The notes under the pieces are model-generated. The model was given only the letters and a program-made list of their open reading frames with translations. It was not told where the DNA came from and ran no database searches. Below, in pieces: positions 25,676 to 35,092 of a DNA stretch of 42,996 nucleotides; the stretch's first letter is position 1; each line of letters opens with the position of its first letter. The stretch is from an uncultured Clostridia bacterium (GTDB lineage: Bacteria > Bacillota > Clostridia > TANB77 > CAG-508): positions 1-42,996 of the forward strand of contig CANQQQ010000014.1 in NCBI GenBank assembly GCA_947626025.1, in the 5' to 3' direction. The position numbers and the translations under genes were made by a program.

Positions 25676-26695
25676 TCATTCCTTTCCATTCATATTATCG
25701 TCATTTAGCATTTTACTTATATATTTCATTACAGAAATTACCTTTGAATAGTTCATTCTTTTAGGTCCGATTATACCAATTGTACCTAAGTCCTTATTTC
25801 CTATAGAATGTTTGAATGTTATTACACTAAAATCCTTTAGCTCTTCATTTTTATTTTCATCACCAATGTATATTTGAATATCATTAGCAACTCCGTTCTT
25901 TAAAATATCTAGCATGGTATCATTTTCATCTAATACATTAACAAAATTCCTTGCAACATCTAAGCTTTTAAATTCAGGTAAATCGAAATTTTTATTTCTT
26001 CCTTCTAAATATAATTTTTCATCGTTCTTTATCATTTTTTGTATTTCTTCAATTATCGTTTTTATTATATTAATGCTATAATGTAATTCATTAAAAATAT
26101 ACTCTTCTAATGGTTTGTCAATCATATCTAATGGCTTACCTCTTAATTTGTTGTTAAATAAATATGTTAATGTATTGACTTGCTCTTGTGTAATATCTTC
26201 ATCGAATTTTATAATTGTTTCTTTTATTGTTCCAATTTCTGTAACAATTATTGCCATTAGCATTCTAGATCCTAGCATAACAAATTTTATCTCTTCAATA
26301 TTTTGCTTTGAAGATTCTGGACCAACACTAACTGTCGTATAATGCGTTATCTCTGAAATTGTACTCGTTGTAATTTTAGTTAAATCTTCAAGTTGATTGA
26401 CTTTTGTTTTAAGCTTTTCTCCTATATATTTAATTTCTTCTACACTTATATCGTCATATTTTAATAATTCGTCTACATATAGTCTATATCCTTTTGCAGA
26501 TGGAACTCTTCCTGAGGATGTATGAGTTTTCTCTATAAAGCCTATTCTTTCTAATTCTGCCATATCATTTCTAACAGTTGCACTACTTATATTAGGTTCA
26601 TATTTCTGTACTATAGTATTTGAACTAACTGGTTCAGCAGTTTCTATATATTCATCTACTATTGCACGCAATATCTTCTTTTTGCGTTCGTCCAT
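25676..26695 (-). CDS. hrcA: Heat-inducible transcription repressor HrcA
   Basis: 339 aa. N-terminal winged helix (KKILRAIVDEYIETAEPVSS, SSATVRNDMAELE, THTSSGRVPSAKGYRLYVDE) and the HrcA ligand/dimer domain (IIGPKRMNYSKVISVMKYIS at the end). It binds CIRCE and represses this operon and, from the sites seen, clpB. GGGGG-type ribosome site before the ATG. The CIRCE at 26722-26748 lies 27 bp upstream, giving autoregulation. Confidence 0.97.
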   Translation of the reverse strand: MDERKKKILRAIVDEYIETAEPVSSNTIVQKYEPNISSATVRNDMAELERIGFIEKTHTSSGRVPSAKGYRLYVDELLKYDDISVEEIKYIGEKLKTKVNQLEDLTKITTSTISEITHYTTVSVGPESSKQNIEEIKFVMLGSRMLMAIIVTEIGTIKETIIKFDEDITQEQVNTLTYLFNNKLRGKPLDMIDKPLEEYIFNELHYSINIIKTIIEEIQKMIKNDEKLYLEGRNKNFDLPEFKSLDVARNFVNVLDENDTMLDILKNGVANDIQIYIGDENKNEELKDFSVITFKHSIGNKDLGTIGIIGPKRMNYSKVISVMKYISKMLNDDNMNGKE

Positions 26696-26721
26696 TATAT
26701 TTCCCCCTTTGCTCTATAGTT

Positions 26722-26748
26722 TTAGCACTCTTTTTAATTGACTGCTAA
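26722..26748. promoter_or_regulatory. CIRCE operator, promoter-downstream copy
   Basis: TTAGCACTC-N9-GACTGCTAA: one mismatch from the consensus TTAGCACTC-N9-GAGTGCTAA. It lies in the leader of hrcA, 27 bp before the start codon. Confidence 0.9.
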
Positions 26749-26749
26749 T

Positions 26750-26791
26750 ATAATATAATAAAAATTAGCACTTGTCAATACTCTGTGCTAA
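26750..26791 (-). promoter_or_regulatory. hrcA promoter with a second CIRCE over its -35
   Basis: Minus-strand TTGACA (26778-26773), 17 nt, TATTAT (26755-26750). The -35 lies inside a second, weaker CIRCE: TTAGCACTT-N9-CTGTGCTAA (26765-26791, three mismatches). HrcA bound at both sites would cover the promoter and its leader. Confidence 0.85.
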
Positions 26792-26877
26792 TTTTTTTTA
26801 TTTATTTTCTTTTACATACTTACAAAATACACAGTACCCCTAATTAAAAATTTTCTTTTTCTCTAAAGTTTTTACTT

Positions 26878-27279
26878 TTATTTGTTTACCTCATCACAAC
26901 CACATTTTTTACATAATCCACTTAAATTTATAACTGAGTGATCAGCATTTGCTCCTATTTCTTCACCTAATTTTTTCATTTCACCATATAGCCTTCTTAA
27001 TTGTATATCATATAAATATATATCTTCTATCATTCCACATTTTAAACACTCAAAAGTAATTTTTGGTAATCCACTAGCATCATATCTTTCTGCTCCACCA
27101 GTTCTTGATTTAATTTTTATAATTAATCCTTGCTCACATAAATGTTCTAATATAACCTGCACTCTTCTTAAAGATACATCTGGCATATCTCTCTTGATCT
27201 CCATGTATATCTTTTCAGCTGTCGGACAATCTTTTCTAGTTTTTAGCATTTTTAAGATAGTGCTAGTTGGTTTGCTCAT
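26878..27279 (-). CDS. Fur-family-like regulator with altered metal and DNA-reading motifs
   Basis: 133 aa, size of Fur/PerR/Zur. N-terminal winged helix (CPTAEKIYMEIKRDMPDVSL) and C-terminal domain with the structural zinc pairs CLKC (about 94-97) and CKKC. Unusual: where Fur proteins have the TVYRNL recognition helix, this has RRVQVILEHL, and the HxHF sequence before the first cysteine pair is KITF, so the regulatory metal histidines are missing; only one histidine (ADHSV) remains in the C-terminal half. It may sense something other than iron, zinc or peroxide. Near-consensus promoter upstream; divergent from a zinc-ribbon gene. Confidence 0.85.
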   Translation of the reverse strand: MSKPTSTILKMLKTRKDCPTAEKIYMEIKRDMPDVSLRRVQVILEHLCEQGLIIKIKSRTGGAERYDASGLPKITFECLKCGMIEDIYLYDIQLRRLYGEMKKLGEEIGANADHSVINLSGLCKKCGCDEVNK

Positions 27280-27354
27280 AGAATATTTTCCTTTCTCATA
27301 TTTTTATATCATTTCTGCTGAATATAAGTTGTTTCATACATTTTATCTCATTTT

Positions 27355-27382
27355 ATTATATAATCTTTTAAAAATTTGTCAA
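27355..27382 (-). promoter_or_regulatory. Promoter of the Fur-like gene
   Basis: Minus-strand TTGACA (27382-27377), 16 nt, TATAAT (27360-27355). No clear Fur or Per box palindrome overlaps it. Confidence 0.7.
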
Positions 27383-27515
27383 TATATTTTAAAAAACTTG
27401 TTTCTTTTTTTGTTTTTATGTGATAAAATGTTTTTAAATATGAGAATATGATTAAATTTCTTTTATTTTAATATATAAAGCTTATAGTAAAATAATTATA
27501 TATGAGGTGGTTTTT

Positions 27516-27746
27516 ATGGAATTTAAAAAATGTGTACGTTGTGGTTCTTTCTTCTTATCTAATAATGTAGTATGTCCAAAGTGTCTACCAAAAGATAGAT
27601 GCGATATTTCCAAATTAACAAATTATATTAATGATAATAATATTACAAATTCTACAATAACAAATTTATCCCAAAATACAGGAATAACACTAAAAAATAT
27701 CAATAGATACATAAATTCAGATGTTATACCAAAAATAAATCTATAA
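27516..27746 (+). CDS. Small zinc-ribbon plus helix-turn-helix protein (YvyF-like)
   Basis: 76 aa from the ATG at 27516, with GAGGTGG just upstream. Two CxxC knuckles (CVRCG at about 7-11, CPKC at about 23-26) form a zinc ribbon; the second half (NITNSTITNLSQNTGITLKN) looks like a helix-turn-helix. This layout is that of YvyF, a small protein of flagellar operons, but no flagellar genes are here, so only the architecture is claimed. It ends at a strong terminator. Confidence 0.7.
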   Translation: MEFKKCVRCGSFFLSNNVVCPKCLPKDRCDISKLTNYINDNNITNSTITNLSQNTGITLKNINRYINSDVIPKINL

Positions 27747-27764
27747 GATTTGGTAATAAATAAC

Positions 27765-27800
27765 AATATGGAGTGAACAATATTTAGTTCACTCCATATT
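27765..27800. terminator. 14-bp terminator
   Basis: AATATGGAGTGAAC (27765-27778) and GTTCACTCCATATT (27787-27800) pair perfectly with an 8-nt loop, T-rich after it. Lies between the convergent zinc-ribbon gene and the spoIVFB-like gene. Confidence 0.85.
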
Positions 27801-27860
27801 TTATTGTTATATTTCTTGAAAGTAATATATATAAATAAATTTGCTAGCTACATTTATATT

Positions 27861-28502
27861 TTAAATTTGTAATCTATTCATTGTTCTATATACATTTTCT
27901 TTTAATCTATACAGTTCATCTTCCTTTTTTCTAATATATATTAAATATATTAATGTTATCAAAATAATTAAACTTTTAGTTATAAAGCAGAAAACCAAAC
28001 CAATAATTATTAATATAAGTAATGCTATATTAGAAATATTATTTGTATATTTCAAAGCTTTTCTCCTTCCATATAACATTATTAAAACCTGTTTAATACT
28101 TCTTCCTCCGTCCAATGGATATATAGGTAATAAATTAAATATAGCTAATAAAATATTTATATATGAAATAATTATGTAATCTTCTATAAATAGATATATA
28201 AGTGCTATTATGATATTACACATTGGTCCTGCTAATGCCACAAGAAGTTTTTTTAATGAACAAATTCTTCCTCTTAATATCTTCGTATTATAGTTCTTTA
28301 TATCAATCTTAAAGCTTATATACGCACCAAATGGCATAATACATATTTTTGATGGTTGAAATCCTAGTAATATTCCTACTATCATATGAGCTAATTCATG
28401 TACAATAGCAAAAATTAAAAACAGGAAATATAAATCTTCAAAACCTAATACAAAAAAAAATAAAACGAATATTATAAGTTTTGAGTCAAATTTAGTATGC
28501 AT
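27861..28502 (-). CDS. spoIVFB: SpoIVFB-like intramembrane M50 metalloprotease
   Basis: 213 aa, almost wholly membrane-embedded. The zinc site HELAH lies at about 35-39 in AIVHELAHMIVG, and the second motif is LPIYPLDGGRS near 126. This is the site-2 protease fold of SpoIVFB, which in Bacillus cuts pro-sigma-K in the mother-cell membrane that surrounds the forespore. The gene upstream encodes a membrane-anchored M23 protein in the place of its inhibitor partner SpoIVFA, 17 bp away, supporting the assignment. That the substrate is pro-sigma-K is inferred. Confidence 0.85.
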   Translation of the reverse strand: MHTKFDSKLIIFVLFFFVLGFEDLYFLFLIFAIVHELAHMIVGILLGFQPSKICIMPFGAYISFKIDIKNYNTKILRGRICSLKKLLVALAGPMCNIIIALIYLFIEDYIIISYINILLAIFNLLPIYPLDGGRSIKQVLIMLYGRRKALKYTNNISNIALLILIIIGLVFCFITKSLIILITLIYLIYIRKKEDELYRLKENVYRTMNRLQI

Positions 28503-28519
28503 AATATACCTCGTTTTCT

Positions 28520-29441
28520 TTAAAAATCAAGTATTAACCTTGGATTTATGTGATTATTATTTATTCTTATTTCAAAATGCAAATGAGCTCCAGTAGCGTT
28601 GCCTGAATGTCCTACTTTAGCAATTACTTCTCCTTGTTTTACTTCCGTTCCCTCTTTTACTAATAATTTGCTACAGTGGGCATAAACTGTTCTTAATTCT
28701 CCTTTTTCTATTATTATATAATTTCCATATGTAGCAGAGCTAGTTGATACAATTACTTTTCCATCCATTGCAGACATAATATCTGTTCCGTTCCGCTATC
28801 GCAATATCAATTCCTTTATGATCAGTCGACATTATTTCTGAAGTAGCAACTCTTTCTCCAAATTCAGATGATACATATCCTCCATTTAAAGGACGAATCA
28901 GATGGTATAATTGTTTTAAATCTGGCTCTACTGCGGAAGTTTCTTCTACAGGTTCATTTGTCTCACCTTGTTTTCCTTGTTCCTCCTGTGTTTCTGTATT
29001 ACTGTTATCTACCTCATTTGTATCCTGTTCATTACTTATATTTTCTTCATTATTACCCTCATCAGTATTTTCTTTTTGATTATCTTCTTCATTGATACTT
29101 TCTTCTTTATTTATGAATTTCATTATATTTTCACTAACATATTTATATATATCATTAAAATTAATGTCATAATTTAAAATTTCTTGGGTTGTACTAATTG
29201 TAGTAGCCGAAAACGAATAATTTGTGTCATTAATTAAATAGAAGATGCAATATAATAATAGACAAATTACTATTTGTAATGCCATTCTTTTAAAAAGTTT
29301 TATACCTTTCCCAGTAGGAATATATTTGTTACTTTCAACCTCTCTATTATTTTCTCTATATTGTGGTCTTACATTTCTCCTTCTTAAATAAATTTCTTCT
29401 GCTCTCCTAATTCTCTCTTCTTGTGTTAAAACTCTTTCCAT
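28520..29441 (-). pseudogene. spoIVFA: SpoIVFA-like membrane-anchored M23 protein, split by a one-base frameshift
   Basis: The first frame (29441 down) encodes a cytoplasmic basic stretch, one membrane helix at about 53-72, an acidic Glu/Asn-rich linker and the start of an M23 domain (YVSSEFGERVA, DHKGIDIAIAE), then goes off frame. The rest (GTDIMSAMDGKVIVSTSSAT ... VGHSGNATGAHLHFEIRINN) is in another frame ending at 28520. Dropping one base near 28790 joins them as GIDIA-IAE-GTDIMSAMDGKV, exactly the M23 pattern. Zinc residues H, D and HLH are present. AAAGGAAA precedes the ATG. It could be a mutation, a sequencing error, or a programmed shift in the repeated CGGAACGGAA. Confidence 0.82.
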
Positions 29442-29513
29442 ATGTATTTCCTTTCTATTTTCTTGTCTGTTTTTTTATATCTTATAATATGTTGAAAAAA
29501 TAAACTATATTCT

Positions 29514-29831
29514 TTATTTTATAAAATTAATTAGGAAACTAAGTATCATCATCCCAGTTACCAATATCGTAAGGATTTGTAATTTTTTATATTTTAATAG
29601 TAATCTTTTCTCATTTTGTTTGTTTATTTTTGGTTCTTCTAATTTTTTTATATATTCTGATATTACAATCTGTGCTTCCTTAACAATATTAGTATTTACA
29701 GGCTCATTTGTACTTTCCAATTTTTCATTCTTTTTTATCTTATTATTTTTTAAAATTACTATAGCTTCATCTATAATATTTGATGGTAAATCCTTAAGTA
29801 CTATTATATTTTTTAAATCTAAATTATTCAT
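29514..29831 (-). CDS. Tail-anchored small protein, hypothetical
   Basis: 105 aa with AGGAGATGGTG before the ATG. A soluble, charged N-terminal region of about 80 residues is followed by a single C-terminal membrane helix (about 85-103, LQILTILVTGMMILSFLINF), so it is anchored with its bulk in the cytoplasm. No family is recognised. It lies 72 bp before the spoIVFA-like gene and may belong to that sporulation cluster. Confidence 0.72.
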   Translation of the reverse strand: MNNLDLKNIIVLKDLPSNIIDEAIVILKNNKIKKNEKLESTNEPVNTNIVKEAQIVISEYIKKLEEPKINKQNEKRLLLKYKKLQILTILVTGMMILSFLINFIK

Positions 29832-29897
29832 ATCACCATCTCCTAACTATTTTCCATTAACATTATTGCCATTTTTTATAAAAGATATACTAAAAAA

Positions 29898-29929
29898 TAA
29901 AGCCAAATGATTTCACTCATTTAGCTTTA
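29898..29929 (-). terminator. Terminator after the V-ATPase-F-like gene
   Basis: TAAAGCCAAATGA and TCATTTAGCTTTA pair over 13 bp with one mismatch and a 6-nt loop, with TTTATTTTTT after it on the minus strand. Confidence 0.75.
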
Positions 29930-29960
29930 TAAATATCAATATTGATTAAAAAGTAATTTT

Positions 29961-30203
29961 TTACTTTTTATTAGGTGCTATAATTATTCTAATATCATCT
30001 GATTTTTTGTACTTTGTTATTATATCTCCAGAAAATGAAGCTACTTCGTTTGATAATATAATAGTTTGATAATTTTGATCTACCAATTCTTTTAACTTAT
30101 CATCTACTGTATCAAGATTATCAATATCATATACATCCATTCCTAGATTTTTAAATAATTTAAAACTATCATCATTTTTGTATTTAACCCAAGATATTTT
30201 CAT
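29961..30203 (-). CDS. V-type ATPase subunit F-like protein, stand-alone
   Basis: 80 aa from the ATG at 30203, with AAAGGAG upstream; the upstream in-frame start lacks one. The protein MKISWVKYKN... with FKLFKNLGMDVYDIDN, QNYQTIILSNEVA and IRIIIAPNKK follows the alpha/beta layout of V/A-ATPase subunit F (a small Rossmann-like regulator). No other ATPase subunit is present. It sits 67 bp after clpB and may share its heat-shock transcript. It could be a moonlighting relative rather than a true ATPase part; assignment is by resemblance. Confidence 0.6.
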   Translation of the reverse strand: MKISWVKYKNDDSFKLFKNLGMDVYDIDNLDTVDDKLKELVDQNYQTIILSNEVASFSGDIITKYKKSDDIRIIIAPNKK

Positions 30204-30270
30204 AATTTCTCCTTTAAAATGTTTTTTATTATCTTTTGCATCTTGGACTTTTTTATACAATTAAATATTT

Positions 30271-32868
30271 TTATATAATAGATAATTGTTCATTATTACA
30301 ATCTATCTTAATTTTTGTATTTGGTAATATTTCTTGCATTATTATTTTCTTTGCAATTAATGTCTCTAATTTTTTCTGAACAAATCTCTTTAATGGTCTT
30401 GCACCATATACTTCATCATAGCCATTATCTATAAGATAATCTTTTGCATTTTGTGTTAATTCCAATTTTATATTTTTATCTTCCAATCTTCTTTCTAAAT
30501 CTTCAATTAATAGATCTAAGATTTTTGATACTTCATTTTTCATTAGAGGTTTATAAAATACTATCTCATCAACACGGTTTAAAAATTCTGGCCTAAAGCT
30601 TGTTTTAAGTAACTTATCTACTTGATCTTTTGCTTCTTCTGAAATCTCTCCATTTTCTTTTATTCCTTCTAATATATAATCTGAACCTAAGTTAGAAGTC
30701 ATTATAATTATAGTATTCTTAAAATCAACTGTTCGTCCTTGAGAGTCTGTAACACGTCCATCATCTAGAACTTGTAATAAAATATTAAATACATCTGGAT
30801 GTGCTTTTTCTATTTCATCAAATAATACAACTGAATATGGTTTTCTTCTAACAGCTTCTGTTAATTGTCCTCCTTCTTCATATCCTACATATCCTGGAGG
30901 TGCACCAATTAACCTAGATACTGAATATTTTTCCATATATTCAGACATATCTATTCTGATTATATTGTGCTCATCATCAAATAATGCTTCAGCTAAAGAT
31001 TTGGCTAGTTCTGTTTTACCTACACCAGTTGGTCCTAAAAATATAAACGAACCTATTGGGCGTTTCGGATCACTAATCCCTGCTCTAGAACGTATTATTG
31101 CCTCTGAAACTTTTTCTACTGCTTCATCTTGACCTATTATTCTTCTATGAAGTATCTCTGGTAAATGTATTATTTTTTCTCTTTCACCCTCCATAAGTTT
31201 TGTAACTGGAATTCCTGTCCATCTTGAAATAATTTTGGCTATCTCATCATCTGTAACCTTGTTCCTTAATAATGTATCATCTTCTTTACTCTTTTCAGAT
31301 ATTTCTTCTTCGATTTTTAGTTGTTTTTGTAATTCAGGTAATTTTCCATATCTTAATTCTGCTACTTTATTTAATTCATAAGATCTTTCCGCTCTTTCAA
31401 TTTCAGCATTTACTTTTTCTATTTCCTCTCTTAATTTCTGTACTTTTACTATTGCTTCTTTCTCATTTTCCCATTTTGCTTTCATTTCATTAAATTTAGT
31501 TCTTAGTTCTGCCATTTCTTTTTGTATATTTTCTAATCTTTGCTTAGAAATATCATCTTTTTCCTTTTTTAATGCAGTTTCTTCAATTTCCAATTGCATT
31601 ATTTTTCTTGACACTTCATCTAATTCTGATGGCATTGATTCCATTTCTGTCTTGATTAATGCACATGCTTCATCTACAAGGTCTATAGCTTTATCTGGTA
31701 AAAATCTGTCAGAAATATATCTATGTGACAATGTTGCTGCTGCAATTAATGAGCTATCTGTAATTTTTACACCATGATAAACTTCATATCTTTCTTTTAA
31801 TCCTCTTAGAATTGATATTGTATCTTCTACTGTTGGTTCATCAACCATAACTGGTTGAAAACGCCTTTCTAATGCTTGATCTTTTTCTATATATTGTCTA
31901 TACTCATTTAATGTTGTTGCTCCTATGCAATGTAATTCTCCTCTAGCTAACATAGGTTTTAGTAAATTTCCTGCATCCATAGCTCCATCAGTCTTGCCTG
32001 CTCCAACAATTGTATGAATTTCATCTATAAATAATATTATTTTGCCTTCACTCTTTTTTATTTCTTGTAAAACTGCTTTTAATCTTTCCTCAAATTCTCC
32101 TCTATACTTTGCGCCAGCAACTAAAGCTCCCATATCCAATGAAAAAATTGTACATTCTTTTAATCCTTCTGGTACATCTCCTCTTACAATTCTTAAAGCC
32201 AATCCTTCTGCAATAGCAGTCTTTCCTACTCCTGGTTCTCCTATTAGACATGGATTATTTTTGGTTTTTCTAGACAATATTCTTATAACATTTCTTATTT
32301 CACTATCTCTACCAATGACAGGGTCAAGTTTTTGACTTCGTGCAAGTTCTACTAAATCTTGCCCATATTTTTTTAGCACATCATAAGTTGATTCTGGATT
32401 GTCAGATGTAACTCTTGTATTACCTCTAACGGTTACTAGAACTTTTAGAAATTCATTTTTATTTATATTATATTTTTTCAATAATTCTTTTACTTCTCTA
32501 TTCGCATTATCTAATAAAGCAATCATAATATGCTCTACAGATACATATTCATCTTTCATGTCTTTTGCAATTCTTTCTGATTTAGTCAAAACTAAATCAA
32601 CATCCTGTGATACATAAAAGCCATCATTAGGTCTTGCTCCACCTGTAATCTTAGGTTTCTTTTCTACTTTTTGTTTAACTTCGTTTTCAAATGACACTTC
32701 ATCAATTTTCATCTTTTTTAGCAATTCCCTAATTAAACTATTTTCTTGTTCCAATAGAGCTAATAACAAATGCTCTTGTTCTATCTGGGCATTTTGATTT
32801 TCAATAGCTAACTCTTGAGCTTCCTGAATAGCTTCTAATGATTTTTGCGTAAATTTTTGTATATCCAT
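30271..32868 (-). CDS. clpB: Disaggregase ClpB
   Basis: 865 aa, full length. N-terminal Clp_N repeats; first AAA+ with [15 protein letters not shown] and [12 protein letters not shown]; the ClpB middle coiled coil (about 405-525, [20 protein letters not shown] onward); second AAA+ with [15 protein letters not shown] and [15 protein letters not shown]-terminal D2-small domain. It rescues aggregated proteins together with DnaK. GGAGGTG precedes the ATG. Its promoter carries CIRCE, so HrcA controls it, unlike in Bacillus-type species where CtsR does. Confidence 0.97.
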   Translation of the reverse strand: MDIQKFTQKSLEAIQEAQELAIENQNAQIEQEHLLLALLEQENSLIRELLKKMKIDEVSFENEVKQKVEKKPKITGGARPNDGFYVSQDVDLVLTKSERIAKDMKDEYVSVEHIMIALLDNANREVKELLKKYNINKNEFLKVLVTVRGNTRVTSDNPESTYDVLKKYGQDLVELARSQKLDPVIGRDSEIRNVIRILSRKTKNNPCLIGEPGVGKTAIAEGLALRIVRGDVPEGLKECTIFSLDMGALVAGAKYRGEFEERLKAVLQEIKKSEGKIILFIDEIHTIVGAGKTDGAMDAGNLLKPMLARGELHCIGATTLNEYRQYIEKDQALERRFQPVMVDEPTVEDTISILRGLKERYEVYHGVKITDSSLIAAATLSHRYISDRFLPDKAIDLVDEACALIKTEMESMPSELDEVSRKIMQLEIEETALKKEKDDISKQRLENIQKEMAELRTKFNEMKAKWENEKEAIVKVQKLREEIEKVNAEIERAERSYELNKVAELRYGKLPELQKQLKIEEEISEKSKEDDTLLRNKVTDDEIAKIISRWTGIPVTKLMEGEREKIIHLPEILHRRIIGQDEAVEKVSEAIIRSRAGISDPKRPIGSFIFLGPTGVGKTELAKSLAEALFDDEHNIIRIDMSEYMEKYSVSRLIGAPPGYVGYEEGGQLTEAVRRKPYSVVLFDEIEKAHPDVFNILLQVLDDGRVTDSQGRTVDFKNTIIIMTSNLGSDYILEGIKENGEISEEAKDQVDKLLKTSFRPEFLNRVDEIVFYKPLMKNEVSKILDLLIEDLERRLEDKNIKLELTQNAKDYLIDNGYDEVYGARPLKRFVQKKLETLIAKKIIMQEILPNTKIKIDCNNEQLSII

Positions 32869-33129
32869 CTTTATTACACCTCCAAAAAATATTTATATTA
32901 ATCTGTAACTCATAAATTCCCACAACTATTGAGTCTATCATCTTTAATGATAACTTTCCTAAGTATAAACAACTAATAATTAATAATTATTCACTATTCA
33001 CCATTAATTATTCACTTTATAAGATATTATATATCCAAAAATTAGCACTGTCAATACGAGAGTGCTAATTTTCACAAAATATTCACTTAAAGACTAAATA
33101 TAAAGTAAAGTGTATATTACTTATATATT
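32869..33129. other. clpB upstream region with short repeats
   Basis: Besides the promoter and CIRCE it contains GATAACTTTCCTAAG (32949-32963), a near copy of a sequence in the dacF element, and runs of TAATTATTCACTATTCACC-type repeats (about 32975-33015). No gene. Confidence 0.5.
33026..33068 (-). promoter_or_regulatory. clpB promoter with overlapping CIRCE
   Basis: Minus-strand TTGACA (33054-33049), exactly 17 nt, TATAAT (33031-33026). CIRCE TTAGCACTG-N9-GAGTGCTAA (33042-33068, one mismatch) covers the -35, the same layout as at hrcA. Confidence 0.92.
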
Positions 33130-34866
33130 CTAATTTTCTTTTAATGTCTTTTCTATTTCTACAAATCTTTTAACTTTAGCTGTAGTAGTTTTTATTAGAG
33201 GTTCATCCGTAATAATAATCTTCTTAACATGCTGATAACCTGCAACAGTAGCATTTATTTTTTTTATGTCATTCCATATCATATTCTGTAGTTCGTCTTT
33301 TGTCATATCTCCATAAGTTTCCTCAATATATTCTTTGTTATATACAATCTTAGCAGTAACCATTAAATCATCATCTTTTGGATAACCAAACACCAGACAT
33401 TCTGATACATACTCTAACTTATTAATTAAAAGTTCTAATTCTTCTGGATATATATTCTTTCCATTTTTTAGTACTATAACATCTTTCTTTCTTCCTGTAA
33501 TATATAAATATCCTTGTTTATCAAAATATCCTAAATCTCCTGTATAAAACCATCCATCTTTTAAAACTCTAGCAGTTTCTTCTGGCATACCATAATATCC
33601 TAACATTACACTAGGTCCTTTTACTTTTATTTCTCCAATTCCTTCTTCATTAGGTTCATCAATTTCTACTTTTAAATTTCTTAAAGGAAATCCTACTGAG
33701 CCATTCTTTCCATATTTATCTGGCTCTGTAGCGACAACAGGAGAAGTTTCTGTTAAACCATATCCTTGACAAACTAAAATTCCCATTTCATTAAATCCCT
33801 TGGCTACCTCTTTATCTAATGGAGCAGCACCAACTACAAAAATTCTTAGCTTTCCACCTAATGCATTAATTACGTCTTTAAATAATTTTCTTCTAACATC
33901 AATATGTAACTTATCTAAACAATTAGCGATTTTTCTTCCTTTTTTTACAGTTTCCAATTTTCCTTCTTTTTCAACTGTCTTCATTACTCTATTGTACATA
34001 TTTTCAACCAATAAAGGAACTGTAACAAGAACTGAAACTCCATATTCCTTCAAATTTTCTTGTATATGCTTTAATCCATCACAAAATGCAGTCGTCGCTC
34101 CTGATACATATATATACCATATTCCAAGTGCACCAAAAGTATGATGTAAAGGTAAAAATGATAATGAAACATCACCTGGCCATGAGTCTAAGACTGCTCT
34201 TAACGCTGGTATCTGCTCTGATAGATTTCTATGTGTTAACATTACTGCTTTTGAAAGAGAAGTAGTACCTGAAGTAAATAATAAAATGCTCATTTTGTCT
34301 GGATCTATCTCTGCATTTAAATATTCCTGTGAGTCTTTTGAATTTTCTTTTACCAACTTTTTACCTTTTTCTAATAATTTAGAATAAGATAAAAACTCTC
34401 CATCTTCTTCATCATCCATACATATATAATATTTTATATTAATAGTCTCACAGTTATTTTTTAACTCTCTAATCGTATCTTTGTATTTTTTATCGAATAT
34501 AATAGCATCTGCCTGGCTTCTTTCAAGCATTCCTTTCATTTCGTTTCCTGGTAATGATCTATCTAATGGTACAATAATACTAGCACCATTAACGACAGCC
34601 ATATACGTTACACACCATTCATATCTATTAGGAGATATTACAATTACTCTAGATTTTTTTAGACCAATATTATATAAAGCTGTACCTAATGCATTTATAT
34701 CTTCTTTGAATTCATTAAAAGTTACGTTTCTATATCTAACTTCATTTTCATTTTTTATCTTTATAATGAATGCTGTCTTATCCGCAAATTTGTCAGTTGT
34801 TTTATTCATCATATCTCTTAAATCATCAAAGTGATCTGTTTTATATACATCATTTTTAACTTTCAT
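33130..34866 (-). CDS. AMP-forming long-chain acyl-CoA synthetase family protein
   Basis: 578 aa from the ATG at 34866, with AAGGGGAT upstream; further in-frame codons lack a site. ANL-family motifs: ILLFTSGTTSLSKAVMLTHR (phosphate loop), QGYGLTETSPVV, YTGDLGYFDKQGYLYITGRKKD and the C-terminal catalytic lysine in KTTTAKVKRF. It activates a carboxylic acid, probably a fatty acid, with ATP to acyl-AMP and then acyl-CoA. No signal or membrane segment. It is monocistronic by position; the exact substrate is unknown. Confidence 0.9.
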   Translation of the reverse strand: MKVKNDVYKTDHFDDLRDMMNKTTDKFADKTAFIIKIKNENEVRYRNVTFNEFKEDINALGTALYNIGLKKSRVIVISPNRYEWCVTYMAVVNGASIIVPLDRSLPGNEMKGMLERSQADAIIFDKKYKDTIRELKNNCETINIKYYICMDDEEDGEFLSYSKLLEKGKKLVKENSKDSQEYLNAEIDPDKMSILLFTSGTTSLSKAVMLTHRNLSEQIPALRAVLDSWPGDVSLSFLPLHHTFGALGIWYIYVSGATTAFCDGLKHIQENLKEYGVSVLVTVPLLVENMYNRVMKTVEKEGKLETVKKGRKIANCLDKLHIDVRRKLFKDVINALGGKLRIFVVGAAPLDKEVAKGFNEMGILVCQGYGLTETSPVVATEPDKYGKNGSVGFPLRNLKVEIDEPNEEGIGEIKVKGPSVMLGYYGMPEETARVLKDGWFYTGDLGYFDKQGYLYITGRKKDVIVLKNGKNIYPEELELLINKLEYVSECLVFGYPKDDDLMVTAKIVYNKEYIEETYGDMTKDELQNMIWNDIKKINATVAGYQHVKKIIITDEPLIKTTTAKVKRFVEIEKTLKEN

Positions 34867-35063
34867 TTTGGATATCCCCTTTTTTAACAAATTATAACTA
34901 TTATATATTATAATTTATTTTAAAAAAAATCAATACTCTCGAACATCTAGTTCAATTTTGCTAAATAACTATGAAGTATAACCTTACATATTATATCATA
35001 ACAAATCATTTTTTTCATATATTATTGATTTCTATACTTTTTTATAACAAAGTAGAATATAAA

Positions 35064-35092
35064 AAATTTGCAAGCATAATGCCTGCAAATTT
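35064..35092 (-). terminator. Terminator at the gpr stop
   Basis: AAATTTGCAAGC and GCCTGCAAATTT pair over 12 bp with one mismatch and a 5-nt loop; the hairpin touches the gpr stop codon. Confidence 0.7.

Noticed and set aside
32975-33015. Direct repeats in TAATTATTCACTATTCACC as a regulatory array
   Set aside because: Short, irregular and AT-rich; more likely replication slippage or a common intergenic repeat than a binding array.
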